From Hemibagrus wyckioides (Eukaryota > Chordata > Actinopteri > Siluriformes > Bagridae), in assembly GCF_019097595.1 (NCBI RefSeq), contig NC_080715.1:9608573-9672572 (forward strand): a stretch of DNA of 64,000 bases, given 5' to 3'. Every line of letters starts with the position of its first letter. Position 1 is the first letter of the stretch. Position numbers and translations under genes: made by a program. Under the pieces are notes generated by a model that saw nothing but the letters and a program-made list of their open reading frames with translations, was not told the DNA's origin and did not search any database. This document shows positions 49,161 through 62,603 of the stretch, piece after piece.

Positions 49161-52100
49161 AAATACAGCAATAAGGATCATTGGTCAGGATGTGACTGCG
49201 ACAGCAGGAGATGATGCAGAATTGTTCTGTCAAGTGGTGGAGACAGCAGAGACTCTAACAAGTATTAGGTGGCAAAGACGAACAAAGGAAAAGCCAACAA
49301 ATACAGATATTCTGATTATCACTTCAGGTGGCAAACAGGAATATATAAACGGATTGAGAGATCGAGTAAAATTCGCAGCGAACTTTGCAGGACTGAATGG
49401 CTCTATTCTATTAAGTAGTGTTACTGTTTTAGATGAAGGAATCTACACCTGCATTTTCAGTGTGTTTCCAAGTGGACCTTATGAAACAGAAGTTCGTCTC
49501 ACAGTACAAGGTAAAATTCTTTGTAGATTTTTTTTTTATAATCTCAATCATAGATGTTTAGTGTGTTTGTTTTTCCCACTTGCACTTGCCTACATTCACA
49601 CATAGTACCACCCCATGAACACACAAGACTTTTTGTTCTTTTTGTTTTGGGAGTCAATTTTACATACAACAACCTAGGATAAGAAACCAGGGAAATTTGG
49701 GGTGGGGTGGGTTGTTTATTATGTTTCAGAAAGGCCAAGGGGTATAAAAAGGTATACAGTGGTACCTCAGTGTTCAACCTCAATTCGTATCAGTGTTACA
49801 GGTTAATCAGTTCAGTGCAAATTTGTCTGATAATGATCTCATTCATACTCAGAAATTTTGGAGTGAATTTTGGAGAAAGCGTAAGATTATTACAATTGCA
49901 GCCATCGAAGCTGGTTGGTTTAAAAGTATCTACAAATTTAAAATATTTCTTGGGGAATGGGCTGATTTTATTATTTTTTCACATTTAAATGTGGCATCCT
50001 TAGCTGGAATTTTCACTACAAATTTTTAAGGTGCTGAATCTGTCAAAATGTGTGCGATACGTCAGCAGTAATACAGGAAATATACAACCAAATCAAAATC
50101 ACATGTAGACCTACAGACAGCTATGTGATTGCACTAGGCTTTTCCTATACTAACTACTTTCCTATACAGAGTCACACAATTAAGCTTAGCCATGTTTTTG
50201 GCAAATACCATCATTATAAAGTATTATTTATGGTACTTTTATATTGTTGAATGTTTTATTCAGTTGAAAATGGAACCTGATGGCACGTCTTCCAGCACTG
50301 CTCATATTTATTTACAGTATCGAAAATGCATCATGTCGAGACTCCACCATGCTGAAATCCTATCGAATATGAATTATGAAACAGTACAATGAAGTAGGTT
50401 AAATACATTTAATTATTCATTGTACTTTGTTCTTAAGCACTGATGTCTTAAATGTATCATGTGAGGTGCAAAGTTACTAAAGTTATATTCGTATATCAAA
50501 GTCAAAGAAGCTTTATTGTCACTTCAACCATATATAGCTGATGCAGTACACAGTGAAGTGAAACAACATTCCGCCTGGACCAGAGGTGCTACACAGAACA
50601 AAACAAAGTACAGGTGACGTGGACAAACATAGAGCTTAAGTATTACTATGAGGTGCCTTCTTTAAAAACTGAACATACATCATAAGTGCACAGGATGACA
50701 ATGGAGACAAACAGGACACATAACACAGACTCTTGTGCAAAAAACAGTGCTTGACAGTGGGTGCAAAGAAGGATAGAAACAGGTTTAGGACAGTGAATAT
50801 AGCAGCAGAAGTAATTTAGTTATAACAAATACATGTAATTAAAGTGACATGTACATGTAAACAAGATCAATGTAAATGTGACGTGACAATATTTCCTTTA
50901 CACCTGCCTGCAGCTGACATGGTAAATTCAAGTCAAGCTTTTAACACCAAAATATTTTATTTAGTCATGATTGTAATTTGTGCGTTTTTTTGAGCATTTT
51001 TTATTTCCAACAATTCATAAAAGTTCTATTTGGTGAGTAAATAACGTACAGTTAACAAATAGTAACAGAGGAGAGCCAGGGTGGAAAAATGCCCACTAAT
51101 CACATTAGTTGGGGTTACATGTCTATTGTGTTCTGTTGACTCAAATTCATTATCTGTTCACATGATGCTGTTGTGTAAATATCTAAAATGGCTGAGCCTA
51201 GATAAATACAAAAAAGCAACCCTCCGGCTGTTGAAGTGCATACAACTGTAGTATAAAACCGCATTTCATTAATTGAATTTGAGCTTACCTGGGCATCCAG
51301 TGGTTTTGCCTTCTTGTCACCACAAATTTGTGCAGAGTGGTGCAGTGTGAAGTACACGGCTCTAAAGTCCGACTTAAACTCTACTTTCACCTTCACTGTT
51401 CAATAAAAAAATCTTCTACTAATCTTGAGTAATCAGGGTCAGACATGCATATTAATGAAACGCATTACAAAATTGTTGATGTTTTTTTTAATGCTTGTTC
51501 ATGTTTTTGTTTGTTTTTAGTTCCTCCGGTTGTCAGTGTGAGCGCTGATCCTCCTGCTGTTGCTGGTGATAGTGATGTGGTTTTAGCAACCTGCACTGCA
51601 GCCGATGCAAAGCCTGCAGCAGAAGTGTCGTGGAGTCTGGATGTTTTAAATAACTCAGTGAAAGTACAAAACACTGTCACTGTGGACTCTGAAGGAAGAT
51701 ACACTGTTAAAAGCAGCCTGATTGTAAATGCATCTGTAGATCTAAACCAGAAGAAGGTTCAGTGTGAGGTTACACACCCTGGTCTGAAGGAGAAACTGGA
51801 ACTGAGTTACACATTGAATGTTCACTGTAAGATGCCAAGTTCTTCATTTTTATGCAGAAGCTTAAAACCATATACTGAAACAAAAGTATATTTTTGTTAA
51901 ACTTAATTTAAACATGTTTCTAGAACTACAGTATTAAACGTAACACTAAAGGGTGTACTGCTATTCTTATTCATTTCAAATTAAATAACCAGTAACACAA
52001 AGCAAAATTAATCTTGGATGCTACTGAAGACTGCATGTCAGTTATAAATATTATTATGCAAGTGGATTTGTCCTTTTTGCACTACTTGTAAATGTCAACA

Positions 52101-53963
52101 TTACACCTAATTCTTTTTCACTGAATTGTGAAACAGAACATTGTGTAAAGTATTAATGTTTCTTTTCATTTTTCTCTCAGATCCTCCTCAGGTGGTTTAT
52201 ATTAATTCAGCAGGTGATCAAGGGGAAACTCGTGAATTTCAGTGTGAAGCAGATGCTAATCCAAAACCTACAAACTTCACCTGGAGCAGGTAATGGAGCC
52301 GAGTCGTCTTTGTATAATAATCACGAAATGTAATGTACATAAGCCATATTATATGGTTTCTAAAATTTAATAGTGAAGCTGCACCTGTTCATCTGTCAAA
52401 TAATAAATGTGAAGGCTTTATCACTTCAGTTTTATAGTTCTTTTAAAAATAACCACTGGTACAAAGCAGCTTTAAATAAACTAAAAAAAAAACGAACTTT
52501 AAATAAAATGTTGCAAGGAAGAAAAATTGAGCATTTAGATATTTATTGTACATGAGCCATTTTATATGGCTTATCATATTTAACAGCAAAGTTATACCTG
52601 TTACACGATAAATGATGAACCTGAGAGCACAGGCCTGGTGTCTGGTTGCTGGTTTCTGTTTTTGGTTTGATGTTCATGTTTCCCAGACAGCCATCAATTT
52701 TTCTAATTCTATATGGCTTTAACAGTTATAGCAAATAAAAATAACCTAATCTATATTATTACACTGTTAGGTTTTGAGTTTATCCTAATCTTGATTTGTA
52801 ACAATCTGTTAATCTAATAATGTAATCTGTATGTTTAAATATTTGATCTGAATCTAGTCTTAAATTCAGACAAGATATTTTGCGTGATGTATTTAGAAAG
52901 TGTGTATCATCAGTACAAAGCCTAGTAGCTTTAACTTTGTTCTAATAATGTAAATTTCAACATCATTGGGGCATCCAATGGTTTAAATGCTAATACATGC
53001 TTCAAGTCACTGCAAATGTTATTAAAAATATAAAGTGCAAAATAAGCATTTTGACAGCAGTTTTTCCACAGTATGATGTTTATCTGTATAGATCACACAT
53101 ACCAATATTTAACAAAAAAAAATTTCATATTAGATATTTTCCAGACACTCTTTCCCGCGGTGTTAATAGCAGACTGATTATTCAGCTGAACCCTGACAGT
53201 AACGGACTTTACTATTGTGTGGCATCTAACCAGTATGGGAAATCTGTAGGTTCTCTCTACATGCATGTTAAACAATGTGAGTATGTATATAATCTGACTT
53301 TCACTAGAACAGTGAATAAATGCTCTTACTTGTGAGACAGTTGACGGTTTACATTAAATGTGTTTTCTTTTTTATAAATACAGAGTTTAATAAATAAACA
53401 AAGTTACAAATCATCCTACATTTATTCAACTTCTTAGTCTTAACATTCCAGTTATAGTCAAATGTACTGGAGTGCATGGTGGAAAAACAAACAAACAAAA
53501 AAAAACATAAAGGTCCCTTTCACTTATATGCTCTCCACTGTGTGATTTACATAACATGCAACATTCTGGAAAGAGGTAGATAAGGATATTGGCCTCTGAG
53601 ACATACATTACCACCAATGCTTCAGTTTGAGATATAAATATCAAGATATAAATCTTGATGTGTGTTGTGTGAACTGTGAACTAACTATAATACTTTCTCA
53701 ATGGCATTGCAGCTTCAGAATCTAAAACCTGCTGGACTCTGTACATCATAACCGTCATTGCTGGAGTTTGCTGTTTTCTCATTTGGAAGTTTAATTTGTT
53801 TCAGCAGTTTATAAAAAGACTGCAGTAAGTTAGAACATTTTACCAGTCTAGTAGTGAGAGCAGATTATGAATATATAAAGGGTTAAATATAAAGAGTTTC
53901 TTATTTTCTGTTTTACTCAGGTGTAATAGTGGTGATCCTGTGTCCACTGAATCTCTAGACTAG
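44075..53963 (+). CDS. Nectin/PVR-like Ig receptor, copy B (7 exons)
   Basis: Predicted 373-aa paralogue of the 6051-15118 gene with the same exon plan: 44075-44141, 49169-49510, 51521-51826, 52181-52289, 53134-53276, 53713-53824 and 53921-53963. All borders are GT-AG and phases join without a stop. The signal core reads [13 protein letters not shown]. The V exon is one codon shorter (KEKPTNTD against KEKPKSNTD in A) and differs at several residues ([19 protein letters not shown]). Domain 2 has VQCEVTHP; the tail ends STESLD. The Ig cysteines are kept. Intron 1 holds a Tc1 fragment and an L2-like LINE; intron 2 is 2.0 kb against 0.77 kb in A because of inserted repeats. Both copies look capable of coding; neither expression nor ligand can be judged. 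Confidence 0.85.
44470..44990 (-). mobile_element. Rex1-like LINE 3' end
   Basis: Minus-strand counterpart of the 8156-8475 fragment, with a longer 3' non-coding part (TGCAAAAACAGTAACAGTGC, ATATTGCACAGAT). Interrupted by a (GT)n run at 44916-44958. Confidence 0.5.
44916..44958. repeat. (GT)n microsatellite
   Basis: About 20 GT units with one interruption; much shorter in copy A near 8290. Confidence 0.9.
45349..45930 (+). pseudogene. Tc1-like transposase fragment, copy-B only
   Basis: Decayed plus-strand frames read [31 protein letters not shown], then [20 protein letters not shown] and ELLEFLS. Copy A runs straight across at about 8698 (AAGAATGTACGC), so this is an insertion in B or an excision from A. 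Confidence 0.7.
46940..48725 (+). mobile_element. L2-like LINE, truncated at both ends
   Basis: 47052-47540 is the region before the RT ([20 protein letters not shown]). 47607-48503 is the RT domain with [32 protein letters not shown] and [17 protein letters not shown], but the active-site box reads CYAKDTQLY where a second aspartate is expected. A frameshift near 48450 leads to [20 protein letters not shown] and [11 protein letters not shown], then a stop. The C-terminal part is missing at 48725, where copy-A-like sequence resumes. It sits in intron 1 of receptor B and replaces the end of a Tc1 fragment that copy A keeps. Confidence 0.88.
49100..49154. repeat. (CT)n microsatellite before V exon B
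   Basis: Counterpart of 11494-11524, longer and less pure, next to the V-exon acceptor. Confidence 0.85.
49690..51040. repeat. Copy-B-only insertions in intron 2
   Basis: About 1.3 kb without counterpart in copy A. 49850-50030 has a decayed open frame ([20 protein letters not shown]) that I cannot place. 50504-50760 is the same dispersed repeat as 18870-18975 (AAGCTTTATTGTCACTTCAA). Confidence 0.55.
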
Positions 53964-56256
53964 AAAGAGGTCTGTGAAATCCTTTATTTTCTTTTTTTGC
54001 TCCCTTATATTAGTAATTACTTAAAAGATGTTTCTTTTGCCTAGGGGCATTGTATGAATGATTCAAACCTCTCTATTGGGACCATACCTTGCCGTGGTGG
54101 AGGGGCTTATTCTCCTTCAAGATGAGGAGAAACCAAATGGTCCCACAGGTTTTGTAACCTAACGATCCAGTTTGGGATCCATCTTTCCACGTGTCAATAT
54201 AAAAGGTGGTCCTAACATCATAAGGTTTGCTGACTCATCTGCTGTCATGAGCATGATTTTTCAACAAGACTATAAGCAACATGTATGAGAGGATGACACC
54301 CAGGCATCAGAACCCAGAGGAGATCACAAATGTTTTTTAACATTTCCTCAAGAGATTACACCTGGATGCTTATTACAGATGCTTATTAACCTCATTTCAT
54401 CACATCCTACTGAAGAACTGGGTGAAACCAATTATAGCAGATGAATGACTCTTCACATCTGAATTATCTGCATCATCTGAAGTAGATAAGTACATACAGT
54501 TCTTTTACGTTTACACTGATTTGTGTTGATGACACCAGCTAGTCTCTTTTTACAGACAACCCATCCTCATTTAGGTGAAACTGTTTATAGTTTAGTAAAG
54601 TTGTGCAACAGATACACTACTGGGTAAATTAAATAAATAATAGTCTATACACAGGCCTCTGTTTAACATTTAACAGGATGTCTGTCATCACACAGAAACT
54701 CACTGTTCAGTGCATTTTTCATTTAAACCTGTTTAATGAAAGAAAACTGAATGATAGAATGATTGGATGGTTCAAGACATTTTTGCATTACATTGTGAAT
54801 TGCTGATAGTAATTATTATGTTAAATAAAGTTTGTAAAATTAAATTTGTAGCTCTACCCACAGTAAGATTACACAGATTTTATTATTTAAATGCACTAAC
54901 AATGAAACCAGTGTATTGTGGACTGACCCAGAAACGTGATTTGTGAGTAAGCTGAGTTAGAGGAGTTCACATGACTTTATCCCACTCTGCTTTATCCTGA
55001 GAGTCAGGAATGTTTGCCTCATTCGATTTTAGCCATAAGGTGGATTAAGACCATAATACACCTTTAGGTGTAAGTGGATTGGCTAGTCAGCATTTGGTTT
55101 GTATTCATGGGTCCCGGGTGCCCCACAGTCGACTTGCATCCTGTTTAAACCTAGGTCAGCCTACACCTGCTAGGGATCTGTGGTAAAATTATACTGGCAT
55201 TTGGCTCTGTTGCTAGCTTTGTCCATAATAATTATTATATATTTATTATTACATATTATATATATTTGTTATTTGCTACACACACAGTTGCATACAGACC
55301 TTAGCAGTGTTTCAGAGTTGTAGATGACGTGTTACATAGCAGTTTTCCAGTGTTGCATTATGCATATTGCATATGACTAGCTTGATGTTACATTGTAAAA
55401 GCACCATATTAAGTTTTGTTTGTTTGGAGTTTTAATTTTGTTTGTTTTCTGAGTCAGTTTTTGGCCTTGTGATTATCCAGTTTTTCCCTTATATTCATCT
55501 CTTTGTTGATCTGCTGTTTAAAGTTGTGTTGAAGGAATTTTGTTTTCTAAAAAGTTGTATTTGTAAAGTAAATGAGAACATAATGGGAGTTTAGGAGGTT
55601 TTTTGTTTGTTTGTTTGTTTGCGAGGTTTAAATCAGAAATAAATTCCCTCTTTTGGTCCATGTACTGTTTTAGTTTGTATTCATTTCACGTGGCACATTA
55701 TCAAAGACAACTTCCAGAATAATGCAGTCTTGCAACTCTTGCTTCATTCTCAGCAAACACGTGTACAAAGTCTTCTTTGTGGTTATAGTTGTATTTGAAT
55801 ACTTTTCATTGTCAAGGTTTGTGATATAGATTCTGGACAGTTGTATTCCAGTTCTGTTTCAAATAAACATAATCTGTAAAAATAAAACACTAAATAGTTC
55901 TGCTTGTGCTTGTTTACCTAGGAATACACAACATTAGGAGTATTATATATTAGATTATACTGAGAAACATATTTGTTCAAACCTATTTGAATCTGCACCA
56001 CTGTAGCCAAGTAAGAACTAAGGGTGGTAAGTTACAGTGTCATGATTTATAACGTTTGATGTCCTGTACGGAAAACCTAAAATGCAACAAAAAACAGGAC
56101 ACTGAGCATGTATGAGGAAATGTCATATGATCTAGAGTAAGCTGATGCCTTGTCTCATGAGTCAAAAAATATTTATAAATACAAGAGAATATTGTCACGT
56201 GTTGGGTTGGATAGATTCCTGTTCCTTCTTTTTGTAAACAAGTCCTACTATAATTG
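53964..56256 (+). other. 3'UTR and flank of receptor B
   Basis: Nearly identical to 15119-17379. It has 36 bp near 54380-54415 that copy A lacks. Confidence 0.5.
54824..54829 (+). terminator. Candidate polyadenylation signal, receptor B
   Basis: AATAAA in the same context as 15945-15950. Confidence 0.4.
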
Positions 56257-57052
56257 AATAATGAGTGATGCAGTGAATCATTGTCTTGGACGATGATGTT
56301 GGCAGATGACGTTGTGATCTGTAGTGGGAGCAGGTGGAGGAAAACCTGGAGAGGTGGAGGTTTGTGCTGGAGAGAAGAGGAATGAAAGTCAGTCGTAGTA
56401 AGACTGAGTACATGTGTGTGAATGAAAGGGAGGGAAGTGGAACAGTAAGATTACAGGGTGAAGAGGTAAATGAAGGTACAGGAGTTTAAGTACTTGGGGT
56501 TAACAGTCTAGAGTAATGGAGAGTGTGGGAAAGAGGTAAAGAAGTGAAGGCAGGTTGGAATGGGTGGAGAAAAGTGTCGGTAGAAAAATATTAGTGAGAA
56601 TCAAGGGGAAGGTGTACAAGACAGTGGTGAGACCGGCCATGCTGTGTGGTTTAGAGACAGTGCCATTGAGGAAGAGACAGGAGTCAGAGCTGGAGGCAGC
56701 AGAGATGAAGATGTTGAAGTTCTCTTTGGGAGTGACATGGTTGGACAGGATTAGGAAGGAGTACATCAGAGGGACAGCTCATGTTGGACGTTTGGGGGAC
56801 AAAGTTAGGGAGGCCAGATTAAGATGGTTTGGACATGTTCAGAGGAGGGAGAGTGAGTATATTGGTAGGAGAATGTTGGACATGGAGCTGCCAGGCAGTA
56901 GGCAAAGAGGAAGGCCAAAGAGGAGGTATATGGATGTAATAAATGAGGATATGAAGCTAGTGGGTGCAAGTGTTGAGGATGCAGAAGATAGGGATAGGTA
57001 GAGAGAGATGATTCGCTGTGGCGACCCCTGAAGGGAAAAGCCGAAAGAAGAA
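56257..57052 (+). mobile_element. LINE reverse transcriptase relic, copy B
   Basis: Counterpart of 17380-18175. The open stretch 56555-57001 translates identically to 17678-18124. As the element is dead, this identity points to recent exchange or recent duplication, not selection. Confidence 0.8.
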
Positions 57053-59635
57053 TAAGACAGTGAGGCCTTGTCTGGACAAGTTGTTGGGTGTCAGTTGGGA
57101 TACGGTGTGCTTTGTGTGGGACAAAAGTGTTTGTAAAATGACCCATTAGAAAAGGCTCAATCAAAATATCTACAACATTACTTAAAGAACTTGAATATGG
57201 GCTTAACTGAAAACTATTTTCATTTCTGTTTCTCATACTTTGTTACACCCAGTATAGGCTTTTTCTTACAATTACTGTGTTTCTGCTTGTCTGTGTTTAC
57301 TGTCTAAGCAGTTTCTTTGTCTCGTAAGCAGTAGGAGTATTTCAGCAAAAAAAGGCCACAGATCTGCACATTTTTTCAGCATGTTCGCGCTGCTTCTTCT
57401 GCAGAAAACAGAAGGGAAATAACTATGAATGCCTCCTTGATTGTCTTTTGTTAGCAGCAGGCTGGTCAGCTACAACAGCTAACTGATAAGTGATGTAAAT
57501 TTAACTCCTCAGAACAGTAAACTGTATAGACAGTAACACAAATTTAACAAATGAACACATTTTTATGTTGACTGGTCTAAATTATATACTTACATACTGT
57601 ATAATTTATTTAAAATTATTTAAATCAGTTAGTTCACAGTTTCTGATCAGAGTGACCTCAAAATAGGTTTCCTGCAGTATGAAGCTTACTTTTACTGTTG
57701 CTGCAGGAATTTGGTCGCTGATGAAGGCATTTATCCTCTTATTAGTTGGCAGTGTTTTGGGTCATTGCCTAGCTGAATGATGAAGTTTCTATCAGGGCAT
57801 ACTTGGGTAACAAACAGCCACACAATGAACACTTTCATTGATCATTTGAGAATGGAGTGGTTTCAAACAAAAGCTATGTGTTTAGTGCAGAATAAAAACT
57901 CCTACTTTCAGAGGGGTGTAACACTTCGATGAATTGGGTTGGAATGAGGAGATGAGATGCAGGCTTGGGACATCAAAATTAAAACTAGATACAGATACAG
58001 ATCCTTTTCCTTGACACAGTTGCATAGATGTGCCTTTGTTCAACTGTAATTGATAAAGCAGATGTGCTTCCCATTGTATAAGATTCAATCAGCAACAATC
58101 ATAATATTTGTCAAAGCTTGTTAGCCGAAGGACAACAACCGATTTGAAGACAGACACCATATTACAAATAGCATGTGTGATTGATTATTAGGCAAGATAT
58201 CACACACAAATGTGACTTATCAAAAACTAGCTTACATGCAATATAGTTTCAGTCTCAGTTCTTTTGATCAGTCAGATATTTGTTTCAACTGACCAAAGAG
58301 CAAGCTATTTTGGCTTCCAGTCTAGTCACTGGTATAAAAAAAAGTTTGCACAATTATGACAGGTTACCTATCTATCACTTAATTAGTCAGGAAAATCTCA
58401 CTTTTCCCTATAATATAACATTATTAGAGAATAGAATAAACTATCCTTTACATTTAACTGTGATTCTATGATCGAGTGGTTCTCAAGTGTTGATATAGAA
58501 GATGAGAACCTTTCAAACCTTTTACTTTTCTAACCACATGGATTCAAGTCAATTTGCACACTTTTCTTACCTAATGGATGTTGTGGACGTTTGGAAAAAA
58601 TAGCACACTGGTGCAAAAAAAAGGTTCACAATTTATTTTACTGCTGTGCAAAAGGACCCAACTATCTCCGAGAAAATTTCAAAGAGGGCCCTGATCAGAG
58701 TTTTTATCAAAATGATTGAACACAGATACAAGGGAAGAAAAACATTGTGACTCATTTGCTACACTACAACACCTGATCAGGACAACTTTCAGTCTGCCTT
58801 AGCTAATTCTTAGCCTTGAGTCTCGCTATCTTGTCTCCAGCGCATTCTGACTTGCTAAAAATTTGCACAAACACACAAATCTCTGGTCACAAATAACTTC
58901 GTCATTTACGTAGAAGTTCAGAACTTCTTCCTTTAAAGTTTTCCATCACATAGATTAACCTGTCTCCATGATGGTGCTCCCTGAAACAAGTGGCTGAAAG
59001 GCCGATTTCCACATATCGGAGCTTTCACCTGGGCTGTTAATATTGTATGTATTTACAGCCAGAGACATGAATTTCTTTGTTACATCAAACAGTCAGACAC
59101 TAGCCCAGGACTTAATACTGATCCTCAATTGAACTGATACCACACAAGTAAAATGTGGTTAGATTTCAGATTTACATGTAACTGAAATATACCTCTGGGT
59201 TTAAGGAGATATTGCCAGATAATTATGCAAATATTGTGCAGAATATTATTTTTAATCACCTAGTACACATAGATGTTGAAGTAATGGCTAGGGGTCTGCA
59301 GGTTCTGCAAAGACTAGTGATAAAATAATCTTATTCATCACTAAAATCTTATCACTATAAATTCTTACAGTTATTAACTCCTACTTGAGCAGAATCAGGT
59401 GTTTTGGGAATGAGCAAACCTGTGGGTATCGAGTCAGTAAGACTAGTTGAAAACCCCTGCTCTGTTTCTCATTCTGCCTATTTTATTAGGTGTTCTTTTG
59501 TGAGTAGTCTGTGAATTTTTCTACTATAAATATAGTCCTACTGTATCAGCCATGTGTTCATATGGTATTCTCTGGGTGTTGTATTGGCCATTAGATTCTC
59601 TGGTATTTGGTGTGTAGTGTATAAGACAGATAGAT
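57053..59635. other. Intergenic duplicated sequence
   Basis: 57260-57565 is a block of about 305 bp missing from copy A (junction near 18378). The rest matches 18380-21230, with loss of the 18.87-19.76 kb repeats. No gene recognised. Confidence 0.5.
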
Positions 59636-59639
59636 TTTG

Positions 59640-60127
59640 GCAGTTGTGTTAAGGCAAGTCCAAAGGGTGTGGAGTTCTAGACATATGTTGAGGGGAATGA
59701 TTAGATATGCTATGTTTAAATACACTAGACCATCACACTCATATGTGCTTGTTGAAAATTCCAGATTTAGTTCCCACTTGCTGTTATAATGAGCTCCACA
59801 TCTCCACATTTGGAGGATCACTTTGGGGATTTGTGATCATTTAGACACATTAGCAAGGTCTGGGGTTCAGTCGATATTTCAGTTCATCCCAATGGTGTTG
59901 AGGTCAGGGCTCTTAGCAGAACACTCGAGGTCTTCCATACCAAATTTTGCAAACCATCTTTTCATGGAGCTCAAATTTTGCACAGGGGCAATTTCAAGCT
60001 GGAACAAGTTTGGGCCTTGTAGGTCAAGTGGAGCAAAATTGAAGCAAAACTGCAACAAAACAGCACACAAATACTTCCTATATAACTGTACTTCTAATTT
60101 TCTTGTAAAAGTTTGAGGAAGTATCAC
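59640..60127 (-). pseudogene. Degenerate Tc1-like transposase, copy B
   Basis: Minus strand reads GPNLFQLEIAPVQNLSSMKR and CSAKSPDLNTI; counterpart of 21230-21760. Confidence 0.6.
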
Positions 60128-60608
60128 AAACAGATGTGATGGTCAGGTGTCAAATTTAGCTACAGCCATGTATCTGTTTTTACCCACAGTTTAAACCTCC
60201 TGTGTGTTAGAACAGATGTAACAATTAAATGGTGCAGGAGATTTTCTAGGACCTGGGGCCTCATGTATCAACGCTGCGTACGCACAAAAACCTTGCGTAC
60301 GCCAGCTTTCGCACTCATGGTCGGATTTACTAACAGAGAAATTAATGTGTGTATAATAAATGTGCGTTCCTTCACGCCAACTTTTTCGTGCTTTTTGTCC
60401 GTTGGCACCTCTTAGAGGCAATAAAGTGAAGTTGCAAACATTAGACTACAAATTATTCTACAAGTCCACCAACACCTGTGACAAACATTGCTATTAATTT
60501 TTAATTGATAAAATAGGCTAATTGACATCATATGTTTCAATCAATTATGCAATTAAGTAAGAACATATAAAAGCATGTGCAAATTTAAAGAACCCTTAGT
60601 CTATGACA

Positions 60609-61696
60609 ATGGCAGCGTTGGCCTTATTAGAGGACATTGCCAATGGCCGAATCCGAAGACAACGAATTTTTCTGGACCACGATGATGACAGGCTTATCAG
60701 CCGATTCAGATTTCCAAGGGCTATTGTCTTGGAGCTCTGTGCTGAGTTGGGTCCGAATTTGTAGAGACAGTCAGCAAGGAGCCACGCATTACCCATTACC
60801 TTACAGGTGCTGACAACACTTGGTTTCCTGGCAACTGGTTCTTTCCAAAGGGAACTGGCAGACCGCTCAGGAATAAGCCAGTCGTCTTTGAGCCGCGCAA
60901 TGCCAGCTGTATGGGACGGGATCTTCCGCATGTCTACCAGGTATATAAGGTACCCATATGATGCAGTTGACCAGCCAAACATTAAAGTGCAATTTGCAGC
61001 GATAGCCGGTTTTCCTAATGTAATCGGAGCAATCGACTGCACACACACTGCTATAAAGGCGCCATCTGAATATGCATACGTGAATCGGAAACATTTCCAT
61101 TCAATAAATGTGCAAATAATATGTGATGCACAAATGCGCCTAACAAATATTGTGGCAAGGTGGCCTGGGTCAACGCATGATTCATACATCCTTACAAACA
61201 GCATAGTTGGGATGAGGCTCCAAGCTGGCAGGGTGCGCGATGGATGGCTTCTTGGTGAGTGATGCGTTGATGTTGCTATTTAAGTGTTGTGTTTATTTTT
61301 TTTGTGCGTTTAATTATTCAACTGCCTATTAGGAGACCGCGGTTATCCATTAAAGACGTGGCTGTTAACCCCCCTCACCAACCCACAAACTGACCGAGAG
61401 CGCAGATACAATGATGCCCATTCTCGCAGTTGTTGTCAGTTGTAGAGCGGGCGATTGGGCAGCTGAAATGTCGGTGGCGCTGCCTTGATAGGACCGGGGG
61501 GGTGCTGCTATACTGCCCTAACAAGGTGTGCCGTGTCGTGCTGGCCTGTGGTGTGCTGCACAATGTCGCGCACAGACACTGCATACCACTTGGTGAGGCT
61601 GTGGCACCGCCAGATGACCCCGACCCAGAACCAGTGTATGTGCAGCCCAACCAACAAGCCATTCAGGCCCGTCAACGTGTGGTTGCGGTAATATAA
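60609..61696 (+). pseudogene. HARBI1-like transposase, lightly damaged
   Basis: Starts MAALALLEDIANGRIRRQRI. Exon 1 runs to about 61255 (GWLLG, donor GTGAGT) and exon 2 starts near 61333 after a TTAG acceptor ([15 protein letters not shown]). The catalytic triad is visible: VIGAIDCTHT, RWPGSTHDSYI and ERAIGQLKCRW. Lesions are an in-frame TAG at 60762-60764, where a sense codon is expected between GPNL and RQSARS, and a frameshift near 61428 just before ERAIGQL. It ends QRVVAVI. A DDE enzyme that would need the Myb-like partner for nuclear import and DNA binding. Confidence 0.85.
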
Positions 61697-61716
61697 TTGG
61701 TAAGCAGAGACAAAGT

Positions 61717-62603
61717 TCATTTTTTGACCAATTCCTTGATGAGTGGCTTATGTCTGAGTGCATCAGTGATATTTTTCAGGTGACTATTAATTTCCCCGAT
61801 GGCCATAACGATTTGCTGTTGTGACTCCAGAACAGCTTGGGTCAAGACGCGGCCGGACCAACGGGCCTCAGCACTGGGGCGCGCAGCGGAAATGCCGGAG
61901 ACACCGGACACAATAGGCACTGGCTGCTCAGGAGGCGCGGACTCTGCATGCGTGCCAGTGGACGTTCCTGCTATTGCACCATCTAAGTATAAATAAACAC
62001 AAGCACATGCTAACTGATTTCAGTCTGTTTCTTATTAATGGGTTCACGCATTTCCATAAATGCAATAGATACGTAGCTTATAATCTCTGGTCTACTATTG
62101 GTCAGCTACATTGCATGCATTTGAAAATTAAATGCAGACTGGTAAGCTATGTTTACCAAAGTTAAGCAAATAAATGAGAAATTAGTTACCTTCGGGGCAT
62201 TGATGTAGTAAATCCGAGTCTCCCACAGCAGCGGATACTATTCCAGAGAGTAAACTGTCGCCCACAATAGAGGCAACTCTTTGCTCAAAAGGTGTAAGTT
62301 CATCGACCCCAGTACGGGACCCCAGTTCACCACCTGTTCTGTCCACACTTTGTCTGTGCGCAGCAGTTCTCCGCTTAACTTCCACCTTTGTCAGACCATT
62401 TCTTTTTAAGCTCGGGTACAGTGCAATTTTCAGACACTGTGTTGACCACGTCAGCCAAACTCTCCCACTCAATTTTTTTTTCTTTTGTTGTTAATTCCAG
62501 AGTACAACGTTCCAAATAAGATTTTTTTCCTCGTTTCTACCTCTGATAGTAGCACCTCCAATTCATTTTCCGTAAAGTTTCGTTTCTTGCTTGCCTTTGC
62601 CAT
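61717..62603 (-). pseudogene. Myb/SANT-like protein of Harbinger element
   Basis: Starts MAKASKKRNFTENELEVLLS, a Myb/SANT-like DNA-binding region. A frame change near 62470 leads into WESLADVV-like sequence, then NGLTKVEVKRRTAAHRQSVD and FEQRVASIVGDSL. Exon 1 ends at 62190 (donor GTAACT). Exon 2 is 61982-61717 (acceptor CTTAG), with a helical end (SQQQIVMAIGEINSHLKNIT) and stop TGA 61719-61717. It lies tail to tail with the transposase, 20 bp apart. Partner role is known for the superfamily and inferred here. Confidence 0.78.

Noticed and set aside
60596..61204. 202-codon minus-strand open frame in the Harbinger element
   Set aside because: Shadow of the HARBI1-like transposase on the plus strand, which has the DDE motifs and matching splice sites.
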